Assembly: GCA_005503335.1 (NCBI GenBank)
Contig: SCMQ01000035.1
Coordinates: forward strand, 1 to 51,728
Reading direction: 5' to 3'
Source of the DNA: Comamonadaceae bacterium 2FH
GTDB lineage: Bacteria > Pseudomonadota > Gammaproteobacteria > Burkholderiales > Burkholderiaceae_C
DNA: 51,728 nt
Shown: piece by piece, positions 33,698 to 43,082 of the stretch
Layout of the letters: each line of letters opens with the position of its first letter
Numbering within the stretch: position 1 is the first letter of the stretch
Position numbers and translations under genes: made by a program
The notes under the pieces: model-generated
Told to the model about the DNA's origin: nothing
Seen by the model: only the letters and a program-made list of their open reading frames with translations
Databases searched by the model: none

Positions 33698-33742
33698 GGG
33701 CGCTGCCTAGAATGGGGGCCTTCCGTTTCTTCTGAAGCCCCC

Positions 33743-34705
33743 ATGATCCGCAAACTGCTCGCCTTCTTGACCCTGGCCCTGGCCGCCTTTGCGGCCCAGG
33801 CCCAGGCCTATCCCGCCAAGCCGATCCGCCTCATCGTGCCCTTCCCGCCCGGCGGCGGCACCGACATCCTCTCGCGCCTGGTCGCCAGCAAGCTGACCGA
33901 GGTGAACAAATGGACCGTGGTGGCCGACAACCGCGCCGGCGCGGGCGGCACCATAGGCATCGCCGAGGCCGTCAAGGCGGCGCCGACCGGCTACGAGATG
34001 GTGATGGGCCAGAAGGACAACCTGGTCGTCGCGCCCTGGCTGTACAAGAACATCAGCTACGAGCCGACGCGCGACCTGGTAGCCGTGGCCCATGTGGCCC
34101 ACACGCCGGTGGTCATCGCCACCCACGCCAACTCGCGCTTCAAGACCCTGGCCGACGTGGTGAGCGCGGCGCGCGCGGCGCCCGACACCCTCACCTACGG
34201 CTCGCCCGGCAACGGCACCACCATCCACCTGGCCGGCGACCTGTTCGAGAAGGCCGCCAAGGTCAAGATCCGCCACGTGCCCTACAAGGGCTCGAACCCG
34301 GCGATGATGGACGCGCTGGCCGGCAACATCGACCTGCTGGTGTCCTCGGTGCCCTCGGCGCTGGGGCAGATCAAGTCCGGCAAGCTGCGCGCCCTGGCCG
34401 TGACCTCGGCGCGCCGCAGCAGCTCGCTGCCCGAGGTGCCCACGGTCGCCGAGTCGGGCTACAAGGACTTCGACGTCAGCACCTGGTACGGCCTGTTCAT
34501 GCCGGCCGGCACGCCCAAGGACATCGTCGTCACGGTCAACGCCGAGGTCAACAAGCTGCTGGCCCAGCCCGATGTCAAGGCCGCGATCCATGCCCAGGGC
34601 GCCGAGCCGCGCGCCATGACACCCGAACAGTTCTCCAGCCTGCTCAAGAGCGACTACCTCAAGTGGAAGGGCATCGTCCAGACCTCGGGCGTGCAGATCG
34701 AGTAA
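33743..34705 (+). CDS. Bug/TctC-family periplasmic solute-binding protein
   Basis: A 320-residue binding protein: signal peptide to AQAQAYP, then the Bug pattern YPAKPIRLIVPFPPGGGTD, and MVMGQKDNLVVAP, LTYGSPGNGTT and HVPYKGSNPAM, all typical of the family. It is orphan, with no TctAB genes. The strong terminator at 34750 follows 44 bases after the stop, so it is the last gene of its unit. Confidence 0.92.
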   Translation: MIRKLLAFLTLALAAFAAQAQAYPAKPIRLIVPFPPGGGTDILSRLVASKLTEVNKWTVVADNRAGAGGTIGIAEAVKAAPTGYEMVMGQKDNLVVAPWLYKNISYEPTRDLVAVAHVAHTPVVIATHANSRFKTLADVVSAARAAPDTLTYGSPGNGTTIHLAGDLFEKAAKVKIRHVPYKGSNPAMMDALAGNIDLLVSSVPSALGQIKSGKLRALAVTSARRSSSLPEVPTVAESGYKDFDVSTWYGLFMPAGTPKDIVVTVNAEVNKLLAQPDVKAAIHAQGAEPRAMTPEQFSSLLKSDYLKWKGIVQTSGVQIE

Positions 34706-34749
34706 GCGACTTCCGGCGCTGTGCGGCCGCGCCGCGCCAGCCGCACAGC

Positions 34750-34781
34750 ACAACGGCTCCCCAGGGAGCCGTTGTCGTTTT
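34750..34781 (+). terminator. Rho-independent terminator after the Bug receptor gene
   Basis: ACAACGGCTCC (34750-34760) pairs exactly with GGAGCCGTTGT (34765-34775) over a CCAG loop, an 11-bp stem, followed by CGTTTTC. It lies between the Bug gene and the convergent Usp gene and may serve both. Confidence 0.85.
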
Positions 34782-34812
34782 CAATGGGCCTTGGGGGCCG
34801 GCCGGCGCGAGC

Positions 34813-35250
34813 TCAGTCGCGCACCACCAGCACCGGCAGCGTGGCATGGGCCAGCACGCGCTGGGCCACGCTGCCCAGCACCAGCTTTTCCAGGCCTCGG
34901 CGGCCGTGCGAGCCCATTACCACCAGGTCGGCACCAATGGCCGTGGCGGTCTCGAGGATGCCGCGCCAGGCGGTGTGCGACTCGACCACCCGCGTCTGCA
35001 CCGCCAGCCCGTCGGATTCGAGCTGCTCGCGCGCGGCCTTGATGGCATCGTTGGCCTCGGCCGTGGCTGCGTTCAGGTACTGCGCCTGGCCGTAGGCGAA
35101 GTCGGTGCCCACCCCGGTGAAGGGATAGGGGTCGATCACGTAGATCGCCGTCAGAGCGCTGCCGAAGGCCTTGGCCAGGCCGGCGGCCTTGGCCACCGCC
35201 TGCATCGAGGTGGGGGAACCGTCCACGGGAACCAGGATGTGCTTGAACAT
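34813..35250 (-). CDS. Universal stress protein, UspA family
   Basis: A 145-residue UspA-fold protein: HILVPVDGSPTSMQAVAKA opens it and GSHGRRGLEKLVLGSVA carries the ATP-binding G-x2-G-x9-G-S motif. I chose the ATG at 35250, where AGGAG is 8 bases upstream, rather than a start seven codons earlier. Nucleotide-binding Usp proteins help survival under stress; the two copies flank the thiolase/Bug unit. Confidence 0.91.
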   Translation of the reverse strand: MFKHILVPVDGSPTSMQAVAKAAGLAKAFGSALTAIYVIDPYPFTGVGTDFAYGQAQYLNAATAEANDAIKAAREQLESDGLAVQTRVVESHTAWRGILETATAIGADLVVMGSHGRRGLEKLVLGSVAQRVLAHATLPVLVVRD

Positions 35251-35319
35251 GATCGGACTCCTGTCAGTCAAACATAGCGCAGTGTCCTGCCGGAGCCGGC
35301 CAGCGTCAACCGGCCCGGA

Positions 35320-36078
35320 TCAGGCCGCTTCATCCTGGAAGCCCCCGGCGCGCAGGGTCACGACCAGGGTGTCGCGGTGGCCGACCTCGGCGCCCAGCGG
35401 CTGGATAGGCGTGGACTCGTGGATCACGCGGACGTCGTCGAGCAGCAGCAGCGACCAGGGCTCGGTCAGCGTGAAGCGCTGCCCCTGCGGCCCCTGTGCG
35501 TCGAACACCCGGGTCTCGCCGCCCTTGATGCCCTCGCGCGAGACCAGGAACACCGCGACCAGGTCGACGCCGTCGCGGTGCGCGCCTTCGGGCGTGGGCC
35601 GGCCTATGCCGTCGGTGGTGTCGATGCGGAACTGGTGGGCCTCGACGAACCAGGGCTGCGCGCCGCGCAGGCCCGATGCCAGCTGGGCCAGCCAGCCGAT
35701 CAGCTGCAGCCAGGCCGGCTGGCCTATGGTCGAGGCCAGCATGGGCTCGAACCAGCGCTGCATGCCGCCGTGCAAGGCGTTGTAGGCCAGCGGCTGCCAG
35801 TGCGCACGGTGCGGGGTGGTGGTGATGCGGTCGTCCTCGACCACGAAGCAGGCATGGCGGCGGCGCCGGTAGCGCCCGCCGTCCTTGAGGTACAGGTCGG
35901 GCGGCAGCAGCGCCCAGTCCTCGCCCAGGGCCAGCAGCTCGTCCAGGGCCACGCCGGCCAGGGCGGCCACGTCGCTGGCCGGCAGCACGGCGAAGCCCTG
36001 CTCGCGCAGTTGCGCCCCGAGGCGTGTGGGCGGCGTGAGCGGAGGCGGCAGCAGGGGTTCGGCCATGGCGGTTTGCAA
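35320..36078 (-). CDS. 2-oxoglutarate/Fe(II) dioxygenase family protein (2OG-Fe_Oxy_2 type)
   Basis: A 252-residue protein of the family that includes the L-isoleucine 4-hydroxylase group. The metal site is His167-x-Asp169 (EGAHRDGVD) and His220 (VRVIHESTP), with Arg235 (VGHRDTL) placed to bind 2-oxoglutarate. HRAHWQPLAYNALHGGMQRW is characteristic. Cytoplasmic. A free amino acid or small-molecule hydroxylase role is likely from the family but the substrate is unknown. A second ATG at 36066 gives a four-residue-shorter protein and may be the true start. Confidence 0.84.
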   Translation of the reverse strand: MQTAMAEPLLPPPLTPPTRLGAQLREQGFAVLPASDVAALAGVALDELLALGEDWALLPPDLYLKDGGRYRRRRHACFVVEDDRITTTPHRAHWQPLAYNALHGGMQRWFEPMLASTIGQPAWLQLIGWLAQLASGLRGAQPWFVEAHQFRIDTTDGIGRPTPEGAHRDGVDLVAVFLVSREGIKGGETRVFDAQGPQGQRFTLTEPWSLLLLDDVRVIHESTPIQPLGAEVGHRDTLVVTLRAGGFQDEAA

Positions 36079-36207
36079 GCTTGGGGTGACGGGGTGCCAA
36101 GCATAGCGCGTCGGCGCGCGCGGCCATTGCGCCAGGGCCTGACCTGGATCAAGAACGCGGGACGCTTGGCTGGCTAAGCTCCGGCCTCACCCTGACGGAG
36201 ACTGGAA

Positions 36208-36699
36208 ATGCCCCAACTTGAATGGTCCGACGCACTGGCGCTGGAGCTGCCGGCGATGGACGAGACGCACCGCGAGTTCGTCGACCTGCTGGCGCAGGTG
36301 GAGGCCGCCCCGGACGAGGGGCTGCTGGCGCATTGGCGCAGCCTGGTCGAGCACACCGACGCGCATTTCGGCCGCGAGGACCAGTGGATGCAGCAGACCC
36401 GCTTCGCCTCGTCCAACTGCCACAGCGTGCAGCACAAGGTGGTGCTGCAGGTGATGCGCGAGGGCCTGGCACGCGGCGAGGCCGGCGATCTGGCCCTGGT
36501 GCGGCAGATGGCGCAGGAGCTCGCGATCTGGTTTCCGCAGCACGCCCAGTCGATGGACGCGGCGCTGGCGCTGCACCTGCGCCGCGCGGGCTACGACCCC
36601 GAGACCGGCGAGATGCTGAACCCCCTGGCTTTGCCGCAGGAGATGATCCACGGCTGCGGCGGCGCCAGCTGCTCGGATCAGGCGGCCGAGCCGGCATGA
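36208..36699 (+). CDS. Bacteriohemerythrin
   Basis: A 163-residue di-iron oxygen-binding protein. Iron ligands appear as His21, His53 with Glu57 (HTDAHFGRE), His72, His76 (HSVQH), His112 and Asp117 (FPQHAQSMD), matching the family set. It binds oxygen for sensing, storage or delivery. The C-terminal 35 residues (ending HGCGGASCSDQAAEP) extend beyond the four-helix bundle and contain two Cys. GGAG lies before the ATG. A tiny ORF overlaps its stop. Confidence 0.92.
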   Translation: MPQLEWSDALALELPAMDETHREFVDLLAQVEAAPDEGLLAHWRSLVEHTDAHFGREDQWMQQTRFASSNCHSVQHKVVLQVMREGLARGEAGDLALVRQMAQELAIWFPQHAQSMDAALALHLRRAGYDPETGEMLNPLALPQEMIHGCGGASCSDQAAEPA

Positions 36700-36770
36700 G
36701 CGCGCGGCCTGCGTGTTCTTGGCCCGAGTGGTTGGCGACCTGGTCGGACAAGCTGTACCTCGAGCCCTGA
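36696..36770 (+). CDS. Small ORF coupled to bacteriohemerythrin
   Basis: A 24-residue ORF (MSARPACSWPEWLATWSDKL and onward) whose ATG overlaps the hemerythrin stop as ATGA. Three Trp residues in 24 suggest a peptide under selection, but it has no ribosome site of its own and no known family. It may be a chance frame. Confidence 0.3.
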   Translation: MSARPACSWPEWLATWSDKLYLEP

Positions 36771-36790
36771 AGCCGCCCGGCGCGGCCGGC

Positions 36791-37279
36791 TCAATCCTTG
36801 TCCTTGCCCTTTCCGTGGCCCTTGCCATGACCCTTGCCATGGCCATGGTCCCCATCGCGGTCCTGGCCGTGGTGGCGGCCGTCGTCGCGCTCGAAGCCAT
36901 GCGATTCGCGCGGTCCGCGGTCATTGCCCCCCCGGCCGCCGCGCACGTACTTGCCGCGGCTGTCGACGTTGACGAAATACACGGGCTGGGCGCAGGCGTT
37001 GTACTTGCTGCAGTGCTTGGCCCAGTTCTTGGCATGGCCGGGCGGCACGTAGAGGTAGAGCGGCCGCTGGGGCACGCCGACCACCGGCCGCGCAATGATC
37101 ATGGGCTGGGCATAGAGCACCGGCGGCGGCGGCGCATTGCCCAGGTCGATGCGGCCGTAGACGCCGGGCGCGAGCACCCCCTCCACCGTGGCGCTGATGT
37201 AGGTGTCGGCGGCCGAGGCGCTGCCGATGCCGGCCAGCGCCAGCAGGGCGGCGGCCACGAGACGAGGTGAGGCGAACAT
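36791..37279 (-). CDS. Exported hypothetical protein with His/Gly/Lys-rich tail
   Basis: A 162-residue protein with a signal peptide (LVAAALLALAGIGSASA-A). The middle part (PPPPVLYAQPMIIARPV, PLYLYVPPGHAKNWAKHC) resembles a family of exported proteins common in Comamonadaceae, followed by a charged tail with repeated GHGKGHGK-type units. The tail could bind metals or DNA; that is inference. AAGGAAG precedes the ATG. It is opposite to the DUF502 gene and alone. Confidence 0.7.
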   Translation of the reverse strand: MFASPRLVAAALLALAGIGSASAADTYISATVEGVLAPGVYGRIDLGNAPPPPVLYAQPMIIARPVVGVPQRPLYLYVPPGHAKNWAKHCSKYNACAQPVYFVNVDSRGKYVRGGRGGNDRGPRESHGFERDDGRHHGQDRDGDHGHGKGHGKGHGKGKDKD

Positions 37280-37528
37280 GGGAACTTCCTTTCGTTGTCA
37301 GACTTCGACAGGCTCAGTTTGTAACAAGCGCTGGCGCAATCGGTTGCGGGCTCCGGTGAAATCTGCAACAGAACGTATCGGAACGCAGGAAATCCGGCGG
37401 AATCGTGGCAAAAGTCACACGCTTTGAGCCCGGGCCGAGCCTGAGCAGGCATGGATGGACGCCGGCGATCGCGCAGCCGCGCCCCGGGCGCCGGCCGGCG
37501 CTCATGCGGAGCGGCTAAGCTTGGGGCC

Positions 37529-38188
37529 ATGTTCAAGCCTCAACACCCTTTGCGGACCTGGATCACCGGCCTGCTGGCCGTGCTGCCGCTGGCGGCCACC
37601 GTGCTGCTGCTGGTCTGGACCCTGCAGTTCCTGTCGGCCTGGTTCGGCCCCGAAAGCCTGTTCGGCCTGTTCCTGACCCGCATCGGCCTGGGCGTGACCG
37701 AATCGCGGGTCGCCGGCTATCTGATCGGCATGCTGCTCTTGATGCTCAGCCTCTACGGCTTCGGCCTGCTGGTCGAGACCGGCCTGCAGCGCGGCCTGGC
37801 GCGCCTGGTCAACGCGCTGATGCATCGCATCCCCGTGGTGCGCACGGTCTACGACGTGCTGCGCAAGCTGGTGGCCCTGTTCGCCAAGCCGCAGCAGGAA
37901 GGCTTGAAGTCGATGAGCCCGGTGTGGCTGCATTTCGGCGGACGCGACGCCGCCGGCACCGTGGTGCTGGGCCTGCTGTCCACGCCCGAGCCGGTGCAGA
38001 TCGGCGGGCGGGCCTGCCACGGCGTGCTGGTGCCCACGGCGCCGGTGCCGGTCGGCGGCGGCCTGATCTACGTGCCGGCCGAATGGGTGGAGCCGGCCGA
38101 GGTGGGCATGGAGGGCCTGACCAGCATCTACGTGTCCATGGGCGTGACCTCGGCGCAGTACATAGGGCGCACCGAACCGGCTGGCTGA
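37529..38188 (+). CDS. DUF502 inner-membrane protein
   Basis: A 219-residue membrane protein with two hydrophobic segments (about 10-33 and 60-85) and the DUF502 motifs RTWITGLLAVLPLAATVLLL, HRIPVVRTVYDVLRKLVALF and the Gly-rich VPTAPVPVGGGLIYVP. No function is known for the family; it is widespread in proteobacteria. An upstream in-frame extension is not supported; the ATG at 37529 starts the conserved region. Confidence 0.87.
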   Translation: MFKPQHPLRTWITGLLAVLPLAATVLLLVWTLQFLSAWFGPESLFGLFLTRIGLGVTESRVAGYLIGMLLLMLSLYGFGLLVETGLQRGLARLVNALMHRIPVVRTVYDVLRKLVALFAKPQQEGLKSMSPVWLHFGGRDAAGTVVLGLLSTPEPVQIGGRACHGVLVPTAPVPVGGGLIYVPAEWVEPAEVGMEGLTSIYVSMGVTSAQYIGRTEPAG

Positions 38189-38193
38189 GATCC

Positions 38194-39882
38194 TCAGGCG
38201 TCCTCGGCTTCCTGCAGCGCGCGCCACATCACCTTGCCGCTGCCGCTCTTTGGCAGGGCATCGACGAACTGCACCACGCGCGGTGCCTTGTAGACCGCCA
38301 TGTGCTCGCGGCACCAGGCGATGAGTTCCTGCTCACCGAGCCGGCCGCGGTGGCCGGGGCGCAGTACGACCACGGCCTTGACCGATTCGCCGCGGTAGGT
38401 ATCGCGGGTGGCGATCACGCAGGCTTCCTGGATCGCCGGATGACGGAACATCAGCGCCTCGACCTCGGCCGGCCAGACCTTGAAGCCGCTCGCATTGATC
38501 ATGCGCTTCAGGCGGTCGGTCATGAAGAAGTAGCCGTCCTCGTCCACCCGCCCCATGTCGCCGGAGCGAAAAAAACGCTTGCCCTCGAGTTCGATGAAGG
38601 CCTGGTCCGTGGCCTCGGGGCGCTTCCAGTAACCCAGGAAGACCTCGGGGCCGCTGATGACGATCTCGCCCGATTCGCCCACCGGCAGCTCCTTCAGCGT
38701 GTCCGGGTCGATCACGCGCGCGTCGGTGCTCAGAAACGGGATGCCCAGGCATTGCTGCTTGGGCGCGTCGGGCGGGTTCATGTGCGAGGGCGCGGCGGTT
38801 TCGGTCAGGCCGTAGCCCTCGACGTAGCGCAGGCCGAACTGCTCGAGCAGGCGCTGGGCCACGGCCTGCGGCATGGCCGCCCCGCCGCCGCCGATGTGGA
38901 CCAGGCTGGACAGCTCGTACTGTTCGAGATGCGGGCTGGCCAGCAGGTCTATCACCATGGTCGGGATGTTGGTCCAGTGGGTCACGCGCCAGCGCGAGAT
39001 CAGGCGCCCGGCCAGCTCGCGGTCCCAGCGCGGCATCAGGACCAGGGTGGCGCCCAGGTAGATGCTGGCGTGCATCAGCGCCACCATGCCGGTGATGTGG
39101 AACATGGGCACCACTGCCAGCGTCACGTTCTCGGCTGTGCCGTTGGCCCAGACCGCGCTCGCGATGGCGTTGTGCATCAGCGTGGCATGGCTGTGCATGC
39201 AGCCCTTGGGCAGTCCGGTGGTGCCGCTGGTATAGGGCAGGACGGCCAGGTCGGCCGGCCCGGCGCTGGCCGCGGGCAGCGGCAGCGCCTCGGCCAGGGC
39301 CTCGGTCCAGGCCAGCACCTGCCCACCGTCCAGGCTGGGCAGCGCATGCCGCTGGCCCAGCCATTCGGCCCAGGCCGCGGGCGGCGCGTCCTCGCCCGCG
39401 GCCTGCCCGTCCATGACGTCGCCGAACTGGGTCACGATCAGCTGCGCCAGGCGCCCGGCGGGCGTCAGCGCGTCGCTCGCGCGCGCAAGCTCGGCCGCCA
39501 GGTCGCCGGTGGTGATGGCGACCCGGGCGTCGGGGTCGCTGATGCAATGCTTGAGCTCCTCGGCCCGGTTCATCGGGTTCACCGGCACCACCACGGCGTC
39601 GGCGCGCAGGATGGCGAAATGCGCGATCACCAGCTGGGGGCAGTTCTGCATGTTCAGCAGCACGCGGTCGCCCCGGCGCACGCCCAGCGCCACCAGGCGC
39701 GCGGCCAGCCGCTCGGCCTGCTGCAGCAGCTCGGCATAGGTCCACACCCGGCCGAAAAAGACCAGCGCCGCCTTGTCCGGGTAGCGCCTGGCGCTGACCG
39801 CCAGGTTGTCCCACAGCGACGTGGCGCAGGGCGTGAGGGCATGGGGCAGGCGTTTCGGCCAGAACCGGTGGTGCGCGCGCAT
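38194..39882 (-). CDS. AMP-binding acyl-CoA synthetase / ligase
   Basis: A 562-residue member of the ANL superfamily. The P-loop-like YTSGTTGLPKG (218-228 region), GYGLTETAAPSH, and GDMGRVDEDGYFFMTDR with the C-terminal hinge and the KSGSGKVMWR Lys are all present. It activates a carboxylate with ATP and joins it to CoA: medium- or long-chain fatty acid or aromatic acid. GAGGAG stands 8 bases before the ATG at 39882. It is convergent with DUF502, 5 bases apart. The substrate is not clear from the sequence. Confidence 0.9.
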   Translation of the reverse strand: MRAHHRFWPKRLPHALTPCATSLWDNLAVSARRYPDKAALVFFGRVWTYAELLQQAERLAARLVALGVRRGDRVLLNMQNCPQLVIAHFAILRADAVVVPVNPMNRAEELKHCISDPDARVAITTGDLAAELARASDALTPAGRLAQLIVTQFGDVMDGQAAGEDAPPAAWAEWLGQRHALPSLDGGQVLAWTEALAEALPLPAASAGPADLAVLPYTSGTTGLPKGCMHSHATLMHNAIASAVWANGTAENVTLAVVPMFHITGMVALMHASIYLGATLVLMPRWDRELAGRLISRWRVTHWTNIPTMVIDLLASPHLEQYELSSLVHIGGGGAAMPQAVAQRLLEQFGLRYVEGYGLTETAAPSHMNPPDAPKQQCLGIPFLSTDARVIDPDTLKELPVGESGEIVISGPEVFLGYWKRPEATDQAFIELEGKRFFRSGDMGRVDEDGYFFMTDRLKRMINASGFKVWPAEVEALMFRHPAIQEACVIATRDTYRGESVKAVVVLRPGHRGRLGEQELIAWCREHMAVYKAPRVVQFVDALPKSGSGKVMWRALQEAEDA

Positions 39883-39995
39883 GAAAGCATCTCCTCGGGG
39901 CTTTGCAGAACCGAGGCGGATGCTAGCCGGCCTGGCCCCGGACCGGGAGCCTGGACCTGTCACGCGCGTGACGGGTGGCGGCGGGGAAACCGCGC

Positions 39996-41747
<1,752 letters not shown>

Positions 41748-41892
41748 GCGGTATTGTTGGTCTTGTTGCTTTGCGAAATGAATACCAGGTGGCGACTTTC
41801 CTCGGGAAAGCCACCAGCCCCCGCTCCAAGCCGGGCCTCGTCGTGCATCCATTGTTTCATCATTCCGCGAGGCGGGTTTGAGGAATGCGCCG

Positions 41893-42063
41893 ATGAAAGT
41901 TGCCGGCATGCCTGCGAGCACCGAGGATTTTTGCGGCCCCCCCCATGCCGCAAAGCTGCTGGGCCTGTCCGTCGGCGCGGTGCAGCTCCTGGTCGAGATG
42001 CTGGACGGACTGCAGCAGTGGACAGGGCAGGCGCGCCGTCGCGTGCAGGCCGCAGCGACATAA
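41893..42063 (+). pseudogene. Truncated excisionase-type HTH protein (response-regulator remnant)
   Basis: A 56-residue frame with GAGGA before its ATG. STEDFCGPPHAAKLLGLSVG, then AVQLLVE, closely follows the excisionase-type HTH found at the front of some Burkholderiales response regulators (pattern AAKLLGVSxxTVQLWVE...HRR). It then drifts (MLDGLQQWTGQARRRVQ) and stops, where the family has GGHRRI and a longer receiver domain. I read it as a disrupted gene rather than a complete small protein. It is divergent from the histidine kinase, where its partner would be expected. Confidence 0.55.
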
Positions 42064-42071
42064 TCGGCCGC

Positions 42072-43082
42072 ATGCATGCACGCCCTTCCCCCAGCGCCTG
42101 CGGCGCCATCACCCAGGTCGCCGGCATCGAAGTCGGCCACGACACCGACCCGCGCCGCCCCACCGGCTGCAGCGTGGTCTTGGCACGCGCCGGGGCGGTG
42201 GCCGGCGTGGACGTGCGTGGCGCCGCGCCCGGCACGCGCGAGACCGACCTGCTGGCCCCCGGCAACCTGGTCGAGCACGCGCATGCGGTGCTGTTGACGG
42301 GCGGCAGCGCCTTCGGCCTGGATGCCGCCGGCGGCGTGATGCGCTGGCTCGACGAACGCGGCATAGGCCTGGACGTGGGCGTGGCGCGCGTGCCCATCGT
42401 GCCGGCCGCCGTGCTGTTCGACCTGGCCGTGGGCGACGCCACCATACGCCCCGACGCCCAGGCCGGCTGGCGGGCCTGCGCCGCGGCCTCGCGCGCGCAT
42501 CCGGCCGAGGGCTGCGTGGGCGCCGGCGCCGGCGCCACGGTGGGCAAGATGTTCGGCATGGCCCATGCCATGAAGGGCGGCATGGGCACGGCCTCGGTCA
42601 CGCTGGACGGCGTGACCGTGGGCGCGCTGGTCGCCTGCAACGCGCTGGGCGACGTGGTCGACCCCGAGCGCGGCACGCCGGTCGCGGGCGCCCGCAGCGC
42701 CGACGGCCTGGCGCTGCGCGACACCCGGCTCGCCCTGCTGCGCGGCGAGTCGCCGGTGGCCCTGCGCGCGGGCACCAACACCACGATAGGCGTGATCGCC
42801 ACCGACGCGCCGCTCGACAAGGCCCAGGCGCAGCGCCTGGCGCTGGCCGGGCACGACGGCCTGGCGCGCGCGATCAACCCGGTCCACACCCAGTCCGACG
42901 GCGACACGCTGTTCGCGCTCGCCACCGGCCTGGCCGGGCGCAGCCCCGGCATGACCGTGCTCGGCTTCATGGCGGCCGAGGCCGTGGCGCGCGCCACGCT
43001 GCGCGCCGTGCAGGCCGCGCAGGGCCTGCGCATCGGCGGCCTGTGGCTGCCGGCCGCGGCCGACCTGGGGGCCGCGCCATGA
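42072..43082 (+). CDS. P1-family peptidase (DmpA/BapA-like Ntn hydrolase)
   Basis: A 336-residue enzyme with the DmpA pattern ITQVAGIEVGHDTDPRRPTG at the start and GRSPGMTVLGF near the end. The self-cleavage site that frees the N-terminal nucleophile lies near AGTNTTIGVIATDAPL (234-249); Asn236-Thr237 is the likely scissile pair, so the nucleophile here is Thr rather than Ser. DmpA-type enzymes are aminopeptidases active on beta-alanyl or D-amino acid peptides. Cytoplasmic or periplasmic location is not set; no signal peptide. Its stop overlaps the next gene's ATG. Confidence 0.89.
   Translation: MHARPSPSACGAITQVAGIEVGHDTDPRRPTGCSVVLARAGAVAGVDVRGAAPGTRETDLLAPGNLVEHAHAVLLTGGSAFGLDAAGGVMRWLDERGIGLDVGVARVPIVPAAVLFDLAVGDATIRPDAQAGWRACAAASRAHPAEGCVGAGAGATVGKMFGMAHAMKGGMGTASVTLDGVTVGALVACNALGDVVDPERGTPVAGARSADGLALRDTRLALLRGESPVALRAGTNTTIGVIATDAPLDKAQAQRLALAGHDGLARAINPVHTQSDGDTLFALATGLAGRSPGMTVLGFMAAEAVARATLRAVQAAQGLRIGGLWLPAAADLGAAP

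Noticed and set aside
37303-37317. The word cttcgacaggctcag upstream of the exported His-rich protein, similar to part of a dispersed bacterial repeat
   Set aside because: Only 15 bases match and no second copy or hairpin is seen in the window.
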